From NCBI GenBank assembly GCA_028023455.1, contig JAQFVV010006425.1:1116001-1180000 (forward strand): a stretch of 64,000 nucleotides of DNA, in the 5' to 3' direction. The position numbers were made by a program, and so were the translations under genes. Shown here piece after piece: positions 59,130 through 64,000 of the stretch. The notes below the pieces were generated by a model. That model saw only the letters and a program-made list of their open reading frames with translations. It did not search any database and had not been told where the DNA came from. The stretch comes from Epiperipatus broadwayi (Eukaryota > Onychophora > Udeonychophora > Euonychophora > Peripatidae). Each line of letters begins with the position of its first letter. The stretch's first letter is position 1.

Positions 59130-59530
59130 GATTTGGCAACGCAATAAGAATGATAAACTTATAAAATAGTAGAGTATCTTTTATACACATATTTTATAAG
59201 TAAAATTGTGATTTTCTTTAACTTCTTTGAAACAATTTTTTGAAAAAAGTTGTAAATCATATTTGAATTTAAAATAGTGATTGAAATAATTATTTTATAG
59301 ATATACCCCACTTTTACTTTAAGTTAAATATATCAATCCAAATTTTAGTTCAAGAAAAACAAATATATTCTTTTGATTTTAATGCATTATATTCAATTCT
59401 CAGATTAAATGTGTTTTTTTTTTATAAATATATATATATATTAAGTTTTTCTTTTTACTTATTATATATCTTGCAGCACACTTTTTCCAATAATTCATTT
59501 ACAAACTAAAAATGTAAACAACTTTATTAT
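59130..59530. other. AT-rich DNA, no gene seen
   Basis: No feature was recognised. Confidence 0.5.
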
Positions 59531-59533
59531 ATA

Positions 59534-59895
59534 AGGCGTGTGAGCACAGACTTTCACACGACCCACCACTCTCCACACTATCTCATAACAGTGATACACT
59601 TGAACACATATATGTCAAAAAAATAAATAATCACCAATACATGTATTTCATGCTAAAACAGCAATCATCAGTTGGTCCAGATTATCATCTCTACACATAT
59701 ATGCAATAAGTGCTCAAATATATATTAAAATTGACACTCTTCATACTTTAATGGACAGACTCCAAACCATTCCACACTCCAACTCCTCAATCGTCCATCC
59801 AATTGAAAAAAATCTGATGATTGAACGCTCAAACGCCACCCTGGGGCCGAGATTCTCGTCACACCCATGTTAACCTAAAGTCAATCTGATCCCTC
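59534..59895 (-). mobile_element. Ribozyme-bearing tRNA-like repeat, copy 3 (best overall copy)
   Basis: On the minus strand, in order: body (ACGAGAATCTCGGCCCCAGG, then GGAGTCTGTCCATTAAAGTA), an AT-rich link, hammerhead (59622-59686) and a tRNA-like module. That module has the A-box-like TATCACTGTTATGAG and then GTGGTGGGTCGTGTGAAAGT, with a decayed B box. The order ribozyme then tRNA-like promoter is seen in all copies. Schistosome SM-alpha retroposons are a known case of a SINE-like element with a hammerhead, so the combination has a precedent, but this family was not recognised. Confidence 0.8.
59622..59686 (-). ncRNA. Hammerhead ribozyme, copy 3 (core intact)
   Basis: Minus strand: GATAATCTGGACCAA as stem I 5' half, core CTGATGA, stem II TGCT/AGCA with loop GTTTT, core GAAA, then TACATGTA, a self-complementary stretch expected for a very short stem III. 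TTGGT and a TTAT stretch complete stem I. The base before TTGGT is A, giving GTA at the predicted cleavage position, between 59638 and 59637. This is the copy most likely to retain activity. Confidence 0.82.
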
Positions 59896-59899
59896 ATGT

Positions 59900-61500
59900 A
59901 CAGGACAATTTTTGAAATGATATTCTTGTGCATTAAAAATCATTTGCAATATTTTTTTAATGAAAATCAAGGTTTGATTTTAAAAAAGTAAGTTTCGGTT
60001 AAAAAAAAATCAAAATAAATTAAGATTTCATCCATTATTAGTTTTTATTTTTATTTTAATAACTGCAAATACTTTTTGGTGAATATTCAATGAAAGCATC
60101 TTTTTAAAAAAAATCTTGGGCACAATCTTGTTACTTACCAAACTGTTAACTAATATCGTACATTAATATCATACATTGACTGGACAACTCTGAAATGTTT
60201 GTGTATCATATAGTTTTATCATCATATATAATTTGAAGGAAATCCATTTAATATACATATATCGAAAATCAATTATAAGATTTAATTAAAACAAACACAT
60301 AAGCAGAATTTCTATGTCAAATCAAAGTGTTGAACAATGGTATTGAGTTTTATGTAGTTAATAGGTTGTTTGTTTTTTCTATAAACCTAAGAATTGTTTG
60401 AATTGTAAAATAAAATTTACTTTGGATCATATAGAATGTTTGCAAAAAGATTTACTCTACCGAGGCTTCTATAGCAGAATCCATCTGCCCTTTATAGCAG
60501 AATCCCTCTGCCCTTTGAATCGTAAAGAAGAATATGCCTTACTCAATTAGGCTTATCAAAAACTTGTTACTGTTACATTAATTTTAGTAATAATTTTAGC
60601 TTTCCTAAATAATTTGGAACAAGAATAATTTCATGTCTGTTCATTATATGTGTATACATTTACATAGTATGGTTTTAAATTTTTAATAGTTTTATATATA
60701 TCCAAAGTAGTAGTATTCAATATTCACATTGAAAGTCAAAAGTTCCTTGAGTATTTGTTTATAAATGCGAAGAATATCTAATACATGGACTGAAAGTAAC
60801 ACATGATTTGGAAGAATATCAAGTAAGTTCAGTGAGAGTAATTTTATATATTAACCATAATTTCCACAGTATGTATATATATAATGAATATAGAGAAAAT
60901 AAATAACAGATGTAAAAGATTATATGTTGTCAAACAAATTTAGTATTGCGACAACTGTTGAAATTTAGCTAAATAAAAAAACCTTGTAGCTGTCTTTCAC
61001 ACGTCAATCATATCGTAGAGTTAATCAGTCCGCCTTCGGGCAAAGTATATTAACTTATATATACATTTAAAAACTGGTGTACATGCAGATGGCAGATGTA
61101 AAAGCTAAAATTATAAGTAAATAATTGATTGAATGAAAAAAGTTCAGATAATGGCTGAGATTGTAGTAAAAAGTAAAAGCTGCCTTTAAAAAAAAAAATC
61201 ACAATATGTTAGTTTAAATTTGCAACAGTTTATATTTGCAACTTTAATGATTCAAGTCTGAGTCCAGTTGATTTGCTCTCAATAATTCATATTTCATTTA
61301 AGAAAACAAAAAAGTTAATTCATGTAAAATGTTTTTATAAATTATTAATTAAAGTAATACATAGCCAAATTTTATTATGCTTTATATGTTTTTTGTTTTT
61401 TTTTATTTGTACAAAAATTATCAGCATCATCATTATTGGTAGATATATGGAACTCTTAATATACAAAGAAAAAGTGAATAGAGTTTTAATAAGTAGGAAA
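59900..61500. other. AT-rich DNA; 25 bp tandem duplication near 60470-60518
   Basis: No gene is supported. TATAGCAGAATCC(A/C)TCTGCCCTTT occurs twice back to back at about 60470-60518. The frame at 61273-61608 is an accidental fusion of AT-rich DNA with the SINE below. Confidence 0.55.
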
Positions 61501-61516
61501 GTAGACGATATTTCAA

Positions 61517-61609
61517 TTTTTTTTTCTCATATGTCAAAGCATCGGCCGGGAAGCGAACCCGTGACCACCGTCTGCAAGTGCGCTGACCTCTCGCCTACCG
61601 ACGTTTGAC
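61517..61609 (-). mobile_element. tRNA-derived SINE, minus strand, with target-site duplication
   Basis: The flanks carry TATTTCAA at 61509-61516 and 61610-61617. On the minus strand: GTCGGTAGGCGAGAGGTCAG as A-box region, ACGGGTTCGCTTCCCGGCC as a near-consensus B box and T arm, ATGCTTTGACATATGAG, then an A run. It is the same family as 25990-26101 but with a better-preserved B box, so it is probably younger. Confidence 0.9.
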
Positions 61610-61619
61610 TATTTCAAAT

Positions 61620-62365
61620 TTTTAAGATCTATTCTAAGAAAAATGAATCGTAAAAAATATATATTAATATTACTTAATAAAGTAAGAATAAACCACTATA
61701 TTAATAATTATGCTATTTAACAAATTTTACCGCCCTGCTTGGGTCAGAGGTGTGATTGTAGGGATATTTAATGTCCACTATTCAGTTATTTCCGGTGTAC
61801 GTGTAATTCGGAGCAACAAACCATTTGATTATTTAAATATAGGCTTATCTTGAATTAGTTTACTTTGAAGAGACAAATTGTTTACGTTTAATAAAACAAA
61901 ACAATATTTAGGTAAATATTTATATTCTTTTTACAATAGTTTCTTCATCAATCTATGAGCTTTCCTCTGAAATAACAAATGTAAATATGGGCTCCAAAAT
62001 AAATATAAAGACGTTTCAAGTGGAATAATTTCAAGAAGAAACAGATATCAGTTTTGTGAATTGTTAGTTTCTAATATGTATAGGGCAAAACTATAATCTA
62101 GCACCCGTACAGTTCGTATTAATTTTAAGTAAATTACATACCCACAAGGTTTACTAAAGAACTTCGTGTTTATTCAATCTGAATAATATATATATATATT
62201 AGTAATTAATATTAATAGTTCAATCAGCAAGTGGCTATTTAACAACAATAAACAATATCAGAATCATTCGTACATCTGTAGATATTTAAATAAATATATA
62301 TAGTTAGAACTCATCTCTAATTGTGCGAATTACTAACGTTTTTACTTCTATAACTATACGTTTTA
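61620..62365. other. AT-rich DNA, no gene seen
   Basis: No feature was recognised. Confidence 0.5.
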
Positions 62366-62369
62366 ATTA

Positions 62370-62525
62370 AAGGGATTTGAGCCAAACTTTGAAGCTCCTT
62401 TGGTCATTCACTCCATCTTATACTGATACAGATAACCACATACATGTGAAAAAGATAAATAATCCCCAATATATGTATTTCATGCTGAAGCAGAAGTCAT
62501 CAGTTGGTTCAGCACAAAATAGGTA
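62370..62525 (-). mobile_element. Ribozyme-bearing tRNA-like repeat, copy 4 (5'-truncated)
   Basis: Only the hammerhead and tRNA-like module remain; the body seen in copies 2 and 3 is absent, consistent with 5' truncation of a reverse-transcribed RNA. The minus strand has the A-box-like TATCAGTATAAGATGG and a good B-box-like GGCTCAAATCCC. The plus strand just beyond (about 62570-62620) has a separate tRNA-like fragment with GAATTCAAATCCCTCT, similar to 39508-39550. Confidence 0.72.
62454..62511 (-). ncRNA. Hammerhead ribozyme, copy 4
   Basis: Minus strand: ACCAA, core CTGATGA, a weakened stem II (CTTCTGCTTCAGCAT), core GAAA, ATACATAT-type stem III, A at the cleavage position, then TTGGG pairing with ACCAA apart from the outer position. 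The outer helix of stem I is lost because the copy breaks off. Core words are intact, but stem II is poor. Confidence 0.68.
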
Positions 62526-62529
62526 TATT

Positions 62530-64000
62530 GGAGTTCTTTTATCTTGTTCACGTGTGTGTGTTGGCTGTATAATATAGATAACTAAAGGGAGCTTGAAAAT
62601 CTGAATTCAAATCCCTCTAATTACATCTAGTTTAAAGTATATGTACTAAACATGTATTTAAATATTAACTATACATTTTATTTAAACTCCAGTAAACTCT
62701 GTCGTTCTTTACCAGCAATTTCTAAGTAAATACTTTCTGCTCACTTCTTTCTTCAGTCAGTTTAAGTAGATTTATATATAATGAGCACTTTACTACTGCT
62801 ATGAGTGGTCTGCACCTCTATTGTCACATTCCACTCTAATCTTTGAGTTTCCCTAGTCTATTCTTCATTTCTCTTTTTTCTTTCTCTATTCTACTATTTT
62901 CTATATCCTCTCCCATTAGAAGTTCTGAAGGCATTTTATTAACTTTTGTAATTTGCATATTGTTAAATTTTATTATAATGTAAATTAGAATATTGTTTTT
63001 AGCAATTAGTCTAATTCTCTTTTTTGAATATATTTCTTTTTAGAATGATTCAACATTGTCTGTATTGACCACGCTATTTTCACACACTATATGTATATGT
63101 TGTGAACTAGTCAGTACACAACAGCTTTCTTATGTGCAAGATAAAAACAGGATAATTTGAAGTAAAAAAACATTTTGTATCTGCAGTTAATTCAAAACTT
63201 TATTAATTAATAAACAAAAAAAATGTATGTTCTGAAATAAAATACTAACTATTTTGGATTAGAATGTAGATGCCAATGTTATTTGCCTATTGAAAACTTT
63301 TTTCTATCATAAATATTAAATAATTCAAATTTCAAAGCAGAGTAACAAAAAACTTGGTTATTTTTAAGGCTACAACTACTGTCTAGGAGATTCCAGTATA
63401 AGATACATCAAAATAAAGTGTTAGAATTTTTAGATGAAGTTGGAAAACTAATAAACCAAATTAGTGAAATATGGAAAACAAAAGATTTTTTTTAAAGGAT
63501 AATTCATATAAGTAAATAAAATTAATTATTAAGAATGTTTGTTCTTACTTTCAAAACAAATTCTTTTTACTCTTCTGTAGAATTATTTATATAGATGACA
63601 AATAATAAAATGCTATAAGTAAATCTGTCAGCATATCAGTTTTTGGCTTTTGCCTTCAGCAGAGACTAAGCATATAAAAAATCATATGACAAATTACTTT
63701 TTATCCAAAAGGTAAAAATGACTTACAGATTGCATTAAACTGAGGTCTCTAAAATATAACCAAAACTGGTATAGTGTCACATTTTTGTAATCATTTAGGA
63801 AATGTAGTTTAAATCCAAAATCTTAGAACTTTTTTAAAATTGAAGCTTTTATCATGAATAATATATATCATTAAAAGATGGCTAGTAAATGAAAAACTGT
63901 ATTAGTCTCATCTTTAAGTCTTGCTATTCAATAATTAAAAAAAAGCAGAAACCGTTCTATGTATGGAATATTATAGCACTTTACTATACTATCCAATATC
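62530..64000. other. AT-rich DNA to the window end
   Basis: Apart from the short tRNA-like fragment at about 62570-62620 there is nothing recognisable. Confidence 0.5.

Noticed and set aside
61273-61608. 111-residue open frame
   Set aside because: Its C-terminal part is the SINE read on the wrong strand, and the rest is AT-rich low complexity.

Overview
This window looks like intergenic or intronic DNA from a large, AT-rich animal genome. The reasons are: no operons or long intact genes, very long simple repeats, tRNA-derived SINEs with target-site duplications, and remnants of APE-type LINEs, RTE LINEs, Penelope-like elements (PLEs) with GIY-YIG endonucleases, and hammerhead-ribozyme repeats. 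That repertoire fits a lophotrochozoan, perhaps a mollusc or cephalopod, but this is inference; no host gene that could fix the species was recognised. No intact host exon was found.

Layout. 1-2778: unassigned DNA, with a diverged piece (about 1075-1400) related to the next element. 2779-7888: a 5.1 kb LTR element with two 2.2 kb TG...CA repeats around a 727 bp non-coding interior, inserted in an (AT)n tract. 7889-13540: AT-rich DNA without recognisable genes. 13830-17745: a broken LINE (ORF1, APE endonuclease, RT, C-terminal domain) carrying an RTE 3' fragment, followed by a tRNA-like repeat. 22531-23640: two PLE endonuclease ends head to head. 24186-24385: a second RTE 3' end. 25990-26101: a SINE. 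26998-30780: PLE reverse transcriptase and endonuclease pieces, with an RTE 5' end lodged between two of them. 34855-34989: a foldback element. 35459-36382: very long (AT)n, (CAA)n and (TAA)n. 38040-38198: an old terminal fragment of the LTR family. 39632-40415: a ribozyme-bearing tRNA-like repeat interrupted by about 480 bp. 40500-40735: another GIY-YIG remnant. 48120-48490: a second ribozyme repeat. 52790-54600: a foldback with one hammerhead, then a 426 bp tandem pair with two more. 54961-59120: a second PLE family, apparently interrupted by a TGTAAC... element. 59534-59895 and 62370-62525: third and fourth ribozyme repeats. 61517-61609: a second copy of the SINE.

Main result. Seven places fold as hammerhead ribozymes, in two unrelated repeat families. 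Four minus-strand copies of one family place a type I hammerhead just upstream of a tRNA-like module with A-box-like and B-box-like sequence, so a Pol III retroposon appears to carry a self-cleaving RNA. The other family has hammerheads in a tandem pair and a foldback, as expected of PLE terminal repeats or retrozymes. Their self-cleavage, and the taxonomy of the host, were not testable here.
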